Source: Spirosoma endbachense (lineage in GTDB: Bacteria > Bacteroidota > Bacteroidia > Cytophagales > Spirosomataceae). From it: 64,000 bases of DNA. Under the pieces are notes generated by a model, which had not been told where the DNA came from, did no database searches, and worked only from the letters and a program-made list of their open reading frames with translations. The stretch lies in the NCBI RefSeq assembly GCF_010233585.1, contig NZ_CP045997.1:8891487-8955486 (forward strand), given 5' to 3'. The position numbers and the translations under genes were made by a program. Positions within the stretch are counted from its first letter, which is position 1. Each line of letters begins with the position of its first letter. Of this stretch, positions 37,058-46,600 are shown one piece after another.

Positions 37058-37105
37058 AGCCATAACCGCTAGGTTCCTTACATGAACAGCCTAGCGGTTA
37101 TGGCT
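37058..37105 (+). terminator. Intrinsic terminator
   Basis: A perfect 16-bp stem (agccataaccgctagg with its complement) is followed by tttt. Confidence 0.85.
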
Positions 37106-37248
37106 TTTGTTATTGAGCTTTTTTTAACTACCCACTCAAAAACGCACATTACCCGTCAGAACGGCAAACGGCTCAATGGCAGAGTGAAAATCCACTACTC
37201 TTGCCCATATAAACTATATAAGGTGTAATTTTATCTTATATATTTTAT

Positions 37249-39318
37249 ATGAACGTGCAGTTCAGGTATCAATTAATCTTACTTTTTGTGGCATTCCATT
37301 GCCCAGGTTTTACGTATGCCCAATCATCTAAAGTAGACAGTTTAAAAAAACTAGTACCGTCGTTAAGTGCTACCGATCGCATTGATGGGCTAAATGCATT
37401 GAGTGAAGCTTTCTGGGGCATGCGAATTCTCGACTCTGCCCAGTTTTTCGCCATGAAGGCTGTCGATGAGTCGACAAAAATTAAGTATGGATTGGGCTTA
37501 GGTAACGCCCTGGCTAACCTGGCGACTGTCGATTATGAAATAGGGAATTTTGTCGAGATGGAAAAAAGGAGCCTGATTTCTATTTCCATTTTTACGAAAC
37601 TCCACGTCGAAAAACGATTGGCAAACGGATATGCTTTACTGGGACAGGCGATTTGGGCACAAAGTAAATTTGATCAGGCAATCGAAGCGTTCGATCAGGC
37701 CGCTCACTATTATAGTCGATTTAAAGACTCAACGGCTTTGGGCAGGACTTATGGCCGAATGGCCTTACTGGAAGAAGAAAGAGGGAACTACGAACGATCG
37801 TTTCAATATTGCCTGAAGGCGCTGAAATTCAATAAAAACGAGGCATTTTTTTCGTTGGGGCAGTTGTATGCTGATGTTGGCGATTATGAAACGGCCCGGG
37901 AATATTACGGCAAAATCAGCCAACGACTTAAAGTAGGAACCTACCTTAAAATTGGTGAAACCTATTACTTACAGACTAACTATGATTCTGCCCAATATTA
38001 TTACCAGCTTTATATAAGAGAGAGTAGAGACGTGTCAAAAAAGACATTGACGAAGGCTTACGCACTCCTCGGCGGCTTATACCTGAAATTGGAAAAATAC
38101 GATACCGCTCTATTTTATCTAAACATTGCGCTTACCGATTTTGAAAAAGACAATAACCGCAACTGGATCATGCGCGTCTTGTTGGAGTTAGGAAAAGCCT
38201 ATAAGGAATCGGGTGAGGTTAGTAAAGCAATAAAAACTACGAATGAACTTTTGACTACCGCTGAGGAGTCCGGAGCCAGGCAATACATTCGGGATGCACA
38301 TTATTTGCTATTTCAGTTATTTGATCGTTTAGAACAGAAAAACAGTGCTTATCTGCATCTTAAACAATACACAGCTCTTAACAATGAAATTGGGATTGAT
38401 ATATCGGCCCGCAAACTTTCCTTTTACAAAACCTCCCATGAACGGGAGCAGGCACAGCTCAAAATTGCTTTGTTAAGCCAGCAAAGACAACTGCAACAGG
38501 AAGAATTGAAACAGGCCTCTCAGCAAAGAGAGTTTCTATATATGGGGATATTGGCGATAGCCCTTCTTGCCTTCGTTTTGGTGCGCAATGTCCTGTTGAA
38601 AAAACGGGAGGAAAAGCACCTCCGTGAACTGGCCGAAACGGAACTCCGAATTCAAAAGCTCGAAACAAAAAAGCAATTGGGAGACCTGGAAATGCAGGTG
38701 CTTCGGACGCAGATGAATCCGCATTTTCTGTTCAATTCGCTGAATTCAATCAACCGGTTTATCTTACAAAATAACAAGTCACAGGCTTCGCTATACCTGA
38801 CTAAGTTTTCACGCCTTGTGCGTATGATCCTGCAAAATTCACAAAACAAACTGATCACCTTAGAGCAGGAACTCGACTCTCTGAAACTGTATCTGAGTCT
38901 GGAAGCCCTTCGTTTTGATGACCATTTTATGTTTGCCATTACAGTACAGGATGATCTTGATGTTTCGGCCCTAAAAGTGCCTCCTCTGATTATCCAGCCC
39001 TATGTTGAAAATGCAGTCTGGCATGGATTAATGCATAAGGAAGAAAAAGGCCAACTGGATATTGATGTACTGAGTGAAAAAGGGTTTCTCTATATCAAAA
39101 TCATGGATAATGGCATAGGTCGTCAAAAAGCAACCATGCTACAGGAAAAGGCAGATACAACCCATAAATCAATGGGAATTGGCATTACCTCGCAACGAAT
39201 TGCAATGCTGGAGGAGCCAAGTTCAAAGGGATCTGTGGCGATCAATGATCTTGTTGAAATAAATGGTACACCCTGCGGTACAGAGGTTATCCTTAAATTA
39301 CCAATTATGTATGATTAA
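37249..39318 (+). CDS. TPR-containing LytS-type sensor histidine kinase
   Basis: 689 residues. A signal peptide (LLFVAFHCPGFTYAQ) is followed by about 380 periplasmic residues of tetratricopeptide repeats (for example YALLGQAIWAQSKFDQAIEA, YGRMALLEEERGNYERSFQY, LGKAYKESGEVSKAIKTTNE). A coiled coil with many glutamines follows, then one membrane helix near 428-450 and the His_kinase module. MNPHFLFNSLNS carries H492, IIQPYVENAVWHGL is the N-box and IMDNGIGRQKA the ATP-lid region. It overlaps the LytTR regulator by 8 bases. It presumably senses a periplasmic protein or peptide through the TPRs and signals to that regulator. AT-rich DNA directly precedes the ATG. Confidence 0.94.
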   Translation: MNVQFRYQLILLFVAFHCPGFTYAQSSKVDSLKKLVPSLSATDRIDGLNALSEAFWGMRILDSAQFFAMKAVDESTKIKYGLGLGNALANLATVDYEIGNFVEMEKRSLISISIFTKLHVEKRLANGYALLGQAIWAQSKFDQAIEAFDQAAHYYSRFKDSTALGRTYGRMALLEEERGNYERSFQYCLKALKFNKNEAFFSLGQLYADVGDYETAREYYGKISQRLKVGTYLKIGETYYLQTNYDSAQYYYQLYIRESRDVSKKTLTKAYALLGGLYLKLEKYDTALFYLNIALTDFEKDNNRNWIMRVLLELGKAYKESGEVSKAIKTTNELLTTAEESGARQYIRDAHYLLFQLFDRLEQKNSAYLHLKQYTALNNEIGIDISARKLSFYKTSHEREQAQLKIALLSQQRQLQQEELKQASQQREFLYMGILAIALLAFVLVRNVLLKKREEKHLRELAETELRIQKLETKKQLGDLEMQVLRTQMNPHFLFNSLNSINRFILQNNKSQASLYLTKFSRLVRMILQNSQNKLITLEQELDSLKLYLSLEALRFDDHFMFAITVQDDLDVSALKVPPLIIQPYVENAVWHGLMHKEEKGQLDIDVLSEKGFLYIKIMDNGIGRQKATMLQEKADTTHKSMGIGITSQRIAMLEEPSSKGSVAINDLVEINGTPCGTEVILKLPIMYD

Positions 39319-40051
39319 AGCCATCCTGATCGACGATGAAGCCCATTGCCTGGATACCCTTAGTATCCTGTTAGGGGAGTACTGTCCAGACGTTACAATC
39401 GTACAGACCTGCCGCTCGGCTAAAACGGCGATTGAGGCCATTGAACAAACCAAACCCGATGTAATTTTTCTGGATATTCAAATGCCGGGAACAAATGGGT
39501 TTCAACTGCTGGAACAATTGGGCCAGGTTTCATTTGCGGTTATTTTTACAACCAGCTATGATCAGTATGCTATTAAGGCGATCCATCTCAGTGCGCTCGA
39601 CTACCTGCTAAAACCAATTGACCCTACTGAATTGATGGTGGCCGTTGACAAGGTTAAAAAGCAAAAAAAATTACCATCTTCAGAACATTTTGAGCAGCTT
39701 TTTGACCGTCTGCAAAATAAGATCAGCGGCTTCCGAAATATTGCCATTCCTACAGTAGAAGGATTTGAACTTATCCCGGTTGACCAACTAATTTTCTGTG
39801 AAGCCGACGATAATTACACCTACCTGTTACTGAAGGATAAACGGAAGGTTATTGCCTCACGAACCCTAAAAGCAATAGAAGAGCAACTGCGGGAGTTTTC
39901 CTATTTTGTCCGTGTTCACCATTCCTATATTGTCAATATTAACGAGGTGACCAAATATGTTCGGGGTGAAGGGGGCTATTTGATCATGAGTGATAGTTCG
40001 GTCGTTAACGTATCCCGTAGCCGGAAGGAAGCCTTGCTTAAATTGTTTTGA
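39311..40051 (+). CDS. LytTR-family response regulator
   Basis: The ATG at 39311 is chosen; it overlaps the kinase gene by 8 bases and begins directly at the receiver domain. The 246-residue product has an acidic pocket ILIDDEAHCL, phospho-acceptor D55 (DVIFLDIQMPG), TTSYDQYAIKAI and YLLKPID. The LytTR DNA-binding domain lies at about 140-246 (DQLIFCEADDNYTYLLLKDK, FVRVHHSYIVNINEVTKYV, VVNVSRSRKEALL). It is the natural partner of the TPR-LytS kinase. Targets are unknown; the neighbouring FG-GAP gene is 590 bases downstream. Confidence 0.95.
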   Translation: MIKAILIDDEAHCLDTLSILLGEYCPDVTIVQTCRSAKTAIEAIEQTKPDVIFLDIQMPGTNGFQLLEQLGQVSFAVIFTTSYDQYAIKAIHLSALDYLLKPIDPTELMVAVDKVKKQKKLPSSEHFEQLFDRLQNKISGFRNIAIPTVEGFELIPVDQLIFCEADDNYTYLLLKDKRKVIASRTLKAIEEQLREFSYFVRVHHSYIVNINEVTKYVRGEGGYLIMSDSSVVNVSRSRKEALLKLF

Positions 40052-40099
40052 GGGCTCGTCAGGTATACGCTCATTTAGGCTAGTGCTCGGCCACTTTAG

Positions 40100-40162
40100 A
40101 CCTATACGGTTTTTGAAACCGCATCGGCGGCCCGGCGCAACGGCGGCCCGGCTTATAGGTTT
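40100..40162. repeat. Palindromic repeat copy 3, split by a 32-nt GC-rich insert
   Basis: The left arm acctatacggttt, the ttg loop and aaacc match the 33-bp repeat of 22856 and 61689 with one change. Then 32 bases (40121-40152) intervene before the rest of the right arm, ttataggttt. The insert contains cggcggcccggc twice (40125-40136 and 40141-40152) separated by gcaa. Confidence 0.75.
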
Positions 40163-40641
40163 GTAATCGAATACTACCCAGTTCAGGGTTGTTGAATACG
40201 AATCAAATTCGGGAAGCCTTTTCCTCATCAAAATCTAGATTAACTCCATTGGTTGGGATGGCAACTTCCCTGAAAAATATAATAGAGATAGAAATTTTAT
40301 ATAAAATCTCCCCATATCCATACAAGTACTTATCAAACCCGTCAACTACTCATTGCCCCTTTACGAATTCGGTCAGGCAGGATAGCTTTGACTACATCAA
40401 CCAAATCCATTGGCCATCAACCAAAAATCGGTTATGAATTGATGAATTCCGATCACTGTAGCCTTGGGCGGGCTTGCATTGATTCTGTTGACTTGGTTGT
40501 TTTTGAATACAGTAAGGTTCCTGCTTGGGCACTAGTAGAATCACGGGGAAGGATGAAAAGAGCCATGTGCCTGGGACGGACATCCCAGGTTACCAGAACG
40601 TGTTTACTCATCCTTTAAATCAGTTTATTTTATTTAGTTAA
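40163..40641. other. Intergenic, no recognised gene
   Basis: About 480 bases. Frames of up to 82 codons exist (40189-40437), but none has motifs, and base composition is AT-rich and unlike the coding DNA around it. It should contain the promoter of the FG-GAP gene. Confidence 0.45.
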
Positions 40642-41967
40642 ATGGCCATGAAACGCACTAAAGAATTAATAACCAATACGAAAGCAATAGATAGAGTAGC
40701 GACTTTATCACTCTTTTTGATCGTACTTAAGATAGGTACTTTGAACGCCCAGCAATTACCGTCTTACGTCTATGCGTACGGGGATGCCACTCCCACTTAT
40801 GTAGACGCGACCTCATCGCAGGTGCCCCAGGATCCTGACCTACATGCACTGGACGCCACGTTTGTCGATGTTGATAAGGATGGTGACCTGGACGTAGTCA
40901 TAGCCGTTGAGATGGGCGCGAACCGTCTTTACCTGAATGATGGTAAGGGAAAGCTCTCCTGGAAAAAAGAGGCCTTCGGTAATGCTCGCCATGATAGCGA
41001 ACATGTATTGAGTGCTGATTTCAATAAGGATGGTTATCCCGACATTGTTTTTGTGGCGGAAGATGATCATGCCCATCAACTTTTTTTAGGTGGTCCTGGT
41101 GGTGTATTTACAGAGGCCACCGACAGACTTCCGGCTAAAAGCGAAGGCAATGCGCTTGCCATTGGCGATGTCAACCAGGATGGATTTCCAGACATTCTGG
41201 TTGGTAATTCGGGAGAAGAAAAACCGGGTAAAAAAGAACGCGCATCCGGACAGGATTTCCTCTGGCTGAATGATGCCAAACACCCCGGCTATTTTATCGA
41301 TGCTACAAGTACGCATCTGCCTAAAGATAATGACGATACACAGGATATTAAATTGGCCGATTTGGATGGGGATGGCGATCTGGATATGGTCATTGCAAAC
41401 GAAACACCCCCAAGTCGCTTACTCGTGAACGATGGTCAGGGGCATTTTTCAGATGCCTCCGATAGGCTGGAGTTGCTCGTACCCATGGAAACCAGGCAGG
41501 TGCAGATATTTGATGCAAATGGGGATAATAAACCTGATCTGCTATTTTTTAACCTCACCAGTAATAATCACGGTTGGGATAAAGACCCACAGGTACGTTT
41601 GCTTATCAATGACGGCAATGGACGCTTTAAAGACCAGACCAAAAACCATCTGCCCGAAAATCAATTTTCCAGTTGGGGCGGCATAATTGTCGATTTTAAT
41701 CGGGATGGTCGCCCAGATATTCTGGTTGGGGCAATCCAGGTACCTGGTTTTGTACCCTTACAGGTTCGCGCCTGGCAAAATGAGGGCAATGCAAACTTTA
41801 AAGATGTCACAACACAAATTGTCCCCGGATTGACAGTCGGACGTCACTGGGGAATGGCTCTGGGGGATTTAAATGGAGATGGTAAAGACGATATCTTTAT
41901 CGGTGCGTGGGGTACACAAGCCCGTCTGTTATTTAGCCGTGTCAAAGGAAATACGGATTCAAAGTAA
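40642..41967 (+). CDS. FG-GAP/VCBS-repeat secreted protein
   Basis: 441 residues with an uncleaved or signal-type N-terminal helix (VATLSLFLIVLKIGTLNAQ). The rest is a run of FG-GAP-like repeats, each with a calcium-binding loop of DxDxDGxxD type: DVDKDGDLDVVIA, DFNKDGYPDIVFV, DVNQDGFPDILVG, DLDGDGDLDMVIA, DANGDNKPDLLFF, DFNRDGRPDILVG and DLNGDGKDDIFIG. Seven such loops fit a seven-bladed propeller like the integrin alpha head. The protein is probably exported and binds calcium; a role in adhesion or glycan binding is possible but not shown. It is a lone gene upstream of the FecR-led locus, with a hairpin after it. Confidence 0.88.
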   Translation: MAMKRTKELITNTKAIDRVATLSLFLIVLKIGTLNAQQLPSYVYAYGDATPTYVDATSSQVPQDPDLHALDATFVDVDKDGDLDVVIAVEMGANRLYLNDGKGKLSWKKEAFGNARHDSEHVLSADFNKDGYPDIVFVAEDDHAHQLFLGGPGGVFTEATDRLPAKSEGNALAIGDVNQDGFPDILVGNSGEEKPGKKERASGQDFLWLNDAKHPGYFIDATSTHLPKDNDDTQDIKLADLDGDGDLDMVIANETPPSRLLVNDGQGHFSDASDRLELLVPMETRQVQIFDANGDNKPDLLFFNLTSNNHGWDKDPQVRLLINDGNGRFKDQTKNHLPENQFSSWGGIIVDFNRDGRPDILVGAIQVPGFVPLQVRAWQNEGNANFKDVTTQIVPGLTVGRHWGMALGDLNGDGKDDIFIGAWGTQARLLFSRVKGNTDSK

Positions 41968-42072
41968 AGGTGAATAACCAAAATAGGTTCAAGAAAGGGT
42001 ATTTATCTATTTGTCGTTCAAGGTTCATAAGCGTTAGTTGATACGAAAAAGGATAGTCATGGCATCGAAGTA

Positions 42073-42112
42073 ACCAGAACAATATCATGCTTCGGTATGG
42101 TATTGTTCTGGT
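42073..42112. terminator. Hairpin after FG-GAP gene
   Basis: The arms accagaacaatatcat and atggtattgttctggt pair with one G-U-type mismatch around gcttcggt. No T-run follows. Confidence 0.6.
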
Positions 42113-42205
42113 ACTCATACTCCAACCAATATAGAGGTAGGTATGTGCTTTCCGGAAGTACACCGTATAAGACGAGGATGTTATGTTTGGTGATACTAAA
42201 TATAT

Positions 42206-42224
42206 ATTACTGATAATCAGTAAT
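42206..42224. promoter_or_regulatory. Small palindrome upstream of fecR-like gene
   Basis: attactga-taa-tcagtaat: perfect 8-bp arms around 3 bases, in very AT-rich DNA about 120 bases before the FecR start. It is a possible operator; no partner is known. Confidence 0.35.
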
Positions 42225-42342
42225 TTGTCAAGAAGTGAAAAAAAAATTATAAAAAATATTGATTTTTGGAGGGGACACTTTCCGATTTTTTCACACTACT
42301 ATATAAAAGCGAAATTGTTAAGTTTTTTCCCTAATAAGTCCA

Positions 42343-43455
42343 GTGACTGCTTATCTACACTATACACCGGAAGAATTCATTCAGGACGATCATTTTCGTC
42401 GTTGGGTGCTTATGCCTGACGAGGACACTGGGCAATTTTGGCGAAACTTCCTCACAGTTTATCCAGATAAAAAACCAGATGTCACCCGGGCTCGCGCCCT
42501 ACTACTGGCCATGGAGTCGCTGGGCAATGATCCGAGCCTGGAACAGGGGCAGCGGATGAAGCAAACTATTTTTGACCACATAGAAATACAGGAGAATACA
42601 ACTCAATCAGTATTTACCGTCGTTTACACCAATTTTTCGAGGTATTGGGTATCCATTGCCGCAACAATAGCGCTGGTAGGTATGGTTTGGTGGTATTTAT
42701 CGACCCATAATTCGACGTATTTGCCACCAACTTATGACAGGCAAGTCGCTCAGGTACATGAACCGCTCATTGAGCAGACCAACCAAACCAAGAATACGCA
42801 ACGCGTACAATTGCCGGATGGGAGTACTGTTCTGTTAAGTCCTAATGCTAAACTGAGTTATGAAAAGGTCTTTACCGGCACTCAACGGAAGGTTTACTTA
42901 TCGGGACAGGGTTATTTTGAGGTGGTGAAAGACGATTCGAAGCCCTTTTTAGTCTTTGCCAATAATGTAGTTACCCAGGTAGTTGGCACTCGTTTTACCG
43001 TCAATAGCGCACAGAGCGCAATCGGCATAAGCGTCATTGTCAAGTCGGGGAAAGTAAAAGTATTCACCCTTGAGCAGTACCAAAAGCCAGAAACCCAAAA
43101 AACAGCGGAAACAATCGTGCTCACCGCCAATCAGCAAGCGACCTATGATCCAGCGCAGGCATTGCTAACAAAGAGCATCGTTGCCAGGCCGGAAATCTTA
43201 CAAAAACCCGAAAAATTCCCTGGTTTCAATTTTAAAAGTGCTTCAATCAATGATGTATTTACCACGCTGGAACGGTCGTATGGCGTCACGATCCTGTATA
43301 ACCAGCAGTCTGTTGAAAAATGCAATCTGACCGCTCAACTTGGTGATGAACCCTTATTTAAAAAATTAGATATAATCTGCCGGACGATCGATGCCACCTA
43401 TGAAGTATGGGGAACAAAAATTGTCGTGACCGGAAAAGGCTGTTCACCCGATTAA
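42343..43455 (+). CDS. FecR-type anti-sigma/sigma regulator
   Basis: The frame opens with GTG at 42343; the only downstream ATG (42412) would remove the conserved EEFIQDDHFRRWVL start of Bacteroidota FecR proteins, so GTG is preferred. The 370-residue product has a cytoplasmic N-terminal part, one membrane helix near residues 105-124 (YWVSIAATIALVGMVWWYL), and a periplasmic FecR domain (RVQLPDGSTVLLSPNAKLSY, RKVYLSGQGYFEVVKD, FVV-type strands). A DUF4974 tail ends the protein (FNFKSASINDVFTTLERSYG). FecR receives a signal from the STN domain of a TonB receptor and controls an ECF sigma factor. The STN-SusC gene follows, but no sigma gene is adjacent; the nearest is at 55202. Confidence 0.93.
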   Translation: MTAYLHYTPEEFIQDDHFRRWVLMPDEDTGQFWRNFLTVYPDKKPDVTRARALLLAMESLGNDPSLEQGQRMKQTIFDHIEIQENTTQSVFTVVYTNFSRYWVSIAATIALVGMVWWYLSTHNSTYLPPTYDRQVAQVHEPLIEQTNQTKNTQRVQLPDGSTVLLSPNAKLSYEKVFTGTQRKVYLSGQGYFEVVKDDSKPFLVFANNVVTQVVGTRFTVNSAQSAIGISVIVKSGKVKVFTLEQYQKPETQKTAETIVLTANQQATYDPAQALLTKSIVARPEILQKPEKFPGFNFKSASINDVFTTLERSYGVTILYNQQSVEKCNLTAQLGDEPLFKKLDIICRTIDATYEVWGTKIVVTGKGCSPD

Positions 43456-43524
43456 TTCCTACTAACCGTTAACCCCTCTCTGCCTATGAGAAACCAGTAG
43501 CCAGCTCCCGTATAAATAAAAATA

Positions 43525-43548
43525 CCGGTAATGTGTCCGCATTACCGG
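43525..43548 (+). terminator. Short hairpin between fecR and susC-like genes
   Basis: ccggtaatg and cattaccgg around tgtccg, about 70 bases after the FecR stop. It may attenuate read-through. Confidence 0.5.
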
Positions 43549-43648
43549 CAATTCCCCCTCGTGTTATCCGCTAACAAACCTGTTTCCAGCAGGTCGGGGA
43601 TTGTTTTGCCCAGTATGTCCAATACATGAACCAAAACGGAGTAAATCT

Positions 43649-46600
43649 ATGCAATTATTCTTTAATTCCTTCCCCTTATTGACCAAAGTTATGAAGGTCA
43701 CAGGCACCCATATCTTGCTGATTTTGATCTTTACCAACTTCAGCGTCGCTCGCCCCAGCTTTGCTCAGGAACTGTTGAACCGCCCGGTTTCGATGAATAT
43801 CAAAAACAAGGAGCTCGGTTCAGTACTTGATCATATATCCAAAGAAGCCAAAATCCGATTTACCTATGTCCCCAAGCTCATTGATATGGACCAGCGAATC
43901 TCACTGGTGGCGACTAAGGAAAAGCTGTCTACGGTTTTGGATCGTCTCCTCAAGCCGCTTAATATCAATTACGAGATTGAAGGAGAATTTATCGTGCTTA
44001 AACGAGAGCCGGGGCATAGTAGCCGAACGAACGAAACGAATGAAGCCGGTTTGTTGAAAGCCGTAGCCCTGGCCGATATTGCCTTAACCGGTACCGTTGC
44101 CGATGAAAAGGGTGAACTTTTGCCAGGGGTCAGTGTCGTCCTGAAGGGTACGCAGCGAGGAACGACCACAAACGCAGAGGGGGCCTTTTCGTTTAATGTG
44201 CCCGATAATAAAGGCGTTCTGGTATTCAGCTTTGTGGGCTATATAGCGCAGGAAGTTGAAATTGGCAATAAAACCGCCTTCACCGTCCGCCTGGCAGCCG
44301 AGAGTAAATCATTAAACGAAGTTGTGGTTGTCGGCTATGGCGTACAGGAAAAGAAAACGCTGACCGGTGCCGTCTCTGCCGTTAATGAACAACAACTCAG
44401 AGCCGTACCTACCGGTGATGCAGCTGCCAGGCTTCAGGGGCGGGTCGCCGGAGTAACAGTGATTACGAGTAGTGATCCGGGAGGTAGTTCTACCGTTCGG
44501 GTGCGGGGTATTGGCTCGATCAACAACAATGACCCATTGTATATTGTCGATGGCGTTCCTACCAATTCGGGCCTGACGGGGATCAATCCGAATGATGTCG
44601 AGTCGATGACTGTTCTGAAGGATGCCTCGGCCTCAGCCATCTACGGTTCCAGAGCCGCCAATGGGGTTATCGTGGTGACCACCAAGCGTGGTAAGAAGGG
44701 AACATTAAAGCTAAGTTTTGACGCTCGGTATGGTACCCAGCGGTCTGCCAATCATCTTGATATGATGAACTCCCAGGAATTGGGTGAACTATTATGGCAG
44801 CGGAAGCGAAACGCGGGCTTAACACCCGGTGGCGCTGGCTGGGCGGATGCGCAGTACGGCAATGGGGCAACACCCGTTATTCCCGATTACATTATACCGA
44901 CAGCAGCATCGGCCAGCCAGGTCAATGAAAGCACCTATTCCTATCCAACGCCTTACAACGGCATTACGAAAGCGAATAAAGAAGGAACCAACTGGTTCAA
45001 CGAAGTGACTTCCGTTGCACCCATTCAGGAGTACAATTTAGCCGTATCGGGCGGGGGTGAAAAAAGTAATTTTGCCGTTAGCGCCGGGTATTTGAATCAA
45101 AAAGGCATTATTGATTATACCGGTTTCAACCGCTATTCCTTACGGGCTAATTCGGATTTTACGGTTACCAAGTGGCTTAAAATTGGCCAGACGATTGGCG
45201 CAACACTGTCTGACCGGTTAGGCTTCATTAATACGGGCACCAGTAATGCGGGTTCTCCAGTCGCTTATGCCATTCGCCAGCACCCCTTAATACCTGTTTA
45301 TGACATCCGGGGAAACTTTGCAGGCACGAAAGCAGCCGGTACGGGGAATGGACAGAATCCCGTTGCGAATCTGTACCGGGCTAAAGACAACCTCAGTCGG
45401 CAGATGCGTATTATGGGTAGTGTGTATGCGCAAATCGACTTTACCCCCAATTTGTGGTTCAAAAGTTTAGTTGGTATTGATTACAACATAACCCGGGCCA
45501 AGATTCGAACGCTGGCTGATCCCGAATGGACACAAACTACCAACAATAATGTCCTGACCGAGTCGCAGCGGGACATTTTCCAGTATAACTGGACGAACAC
45601 GTTAAACTTTAACAAGACATTTCAGAGTGCACACACAGTCAATGTATTAGCCGGGGTTGAGGCCATTCGAAATAACGATCAAATCTTTACCGCCACCCGG
45701 TCTACCTACCCCTTCACTGATCTGGACTATATGGTACTGGATGCAGGGCAGAAGGACGTATCGAATACGGGTACCTTCGATGAGTGGGCGCTTTTCTCCT
45801 ATTTTGTCCGGCTTAACTACGACTATAAAGGGAAATACCTGTTTGAAGCGACCACCCGGCGGGATGCCTCCTCCCGATTTGCAGCCGCTAACCGAGGGGG
45901 AACCTTCCCGGCTTTTTCTGTTGGCTGGCGTCTTGTCGAAGAGCCATTTCTAAAAGGAGTGACCTGGCTTAGTGACTTGAAAATCCGGGCGGGTTGGGGC
46001 CAGAATGGGAATGATAATGTAGGAAATTACAATGCGTATACGACCTACCGTGCGGCCGGAGCTGAGTCGTACTATAATATTTCAGGAACCAGCAGCACCA
46101 AATCCGACGCCGGTCTTCATATCTACTCGCTGGGTAATCCAGCCGGGCAGTGGGAATCGTCTACGACCACAAATCTGGGATTAGACGTTGTGCTCTTTAA
46201 TAATAAGTTTGAAGCGAACCTGGATATCTACAACCGTCGGACTACGAATATGCTCTACCCCGACTCCCGGCCCGATACCTGGGGAGCCGTTGTGCTGCCA
46301 TCCATTAACGTCGGTGAAATGCGCAACAACGGGGTTGATCTGATCTTGAGTTATCGGAACCGCATTGGTAAAGATCTGAATTTCAATATCGGGGCCAATT
46401 TATCCCACTATAAAAACACGGTGGTTCGGCTGAATGGCAATCCGAACGAAATTCGGTACGGAAATACGTTGCAGAATGACGTTTATACGGCTACTACTGC
46501 TGGACAACCGATCTCCTCTTTTTATGGCTATATCGTCGATGGCATCTTCAATACACAGGAAGAAGTCAGTGCTGCTCCCAAGTACAATCCAGATATTAAT

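Noticed and set aside
40189..40437. 82-codon frame after the LytTR regulator
   Set aside because: AT-rich, low-complexity translation without motifs; likely chance in an intergenic region.
40642..41967. Tandem-repeat or CRISPR-like signal from regularly spaced gatggtgat-type codons
   Set aside because: The periodicity comes from calcium-loop codons of the FG-GAP repeats; no CRISPR array with uniform spacers is present anywhere in the window.
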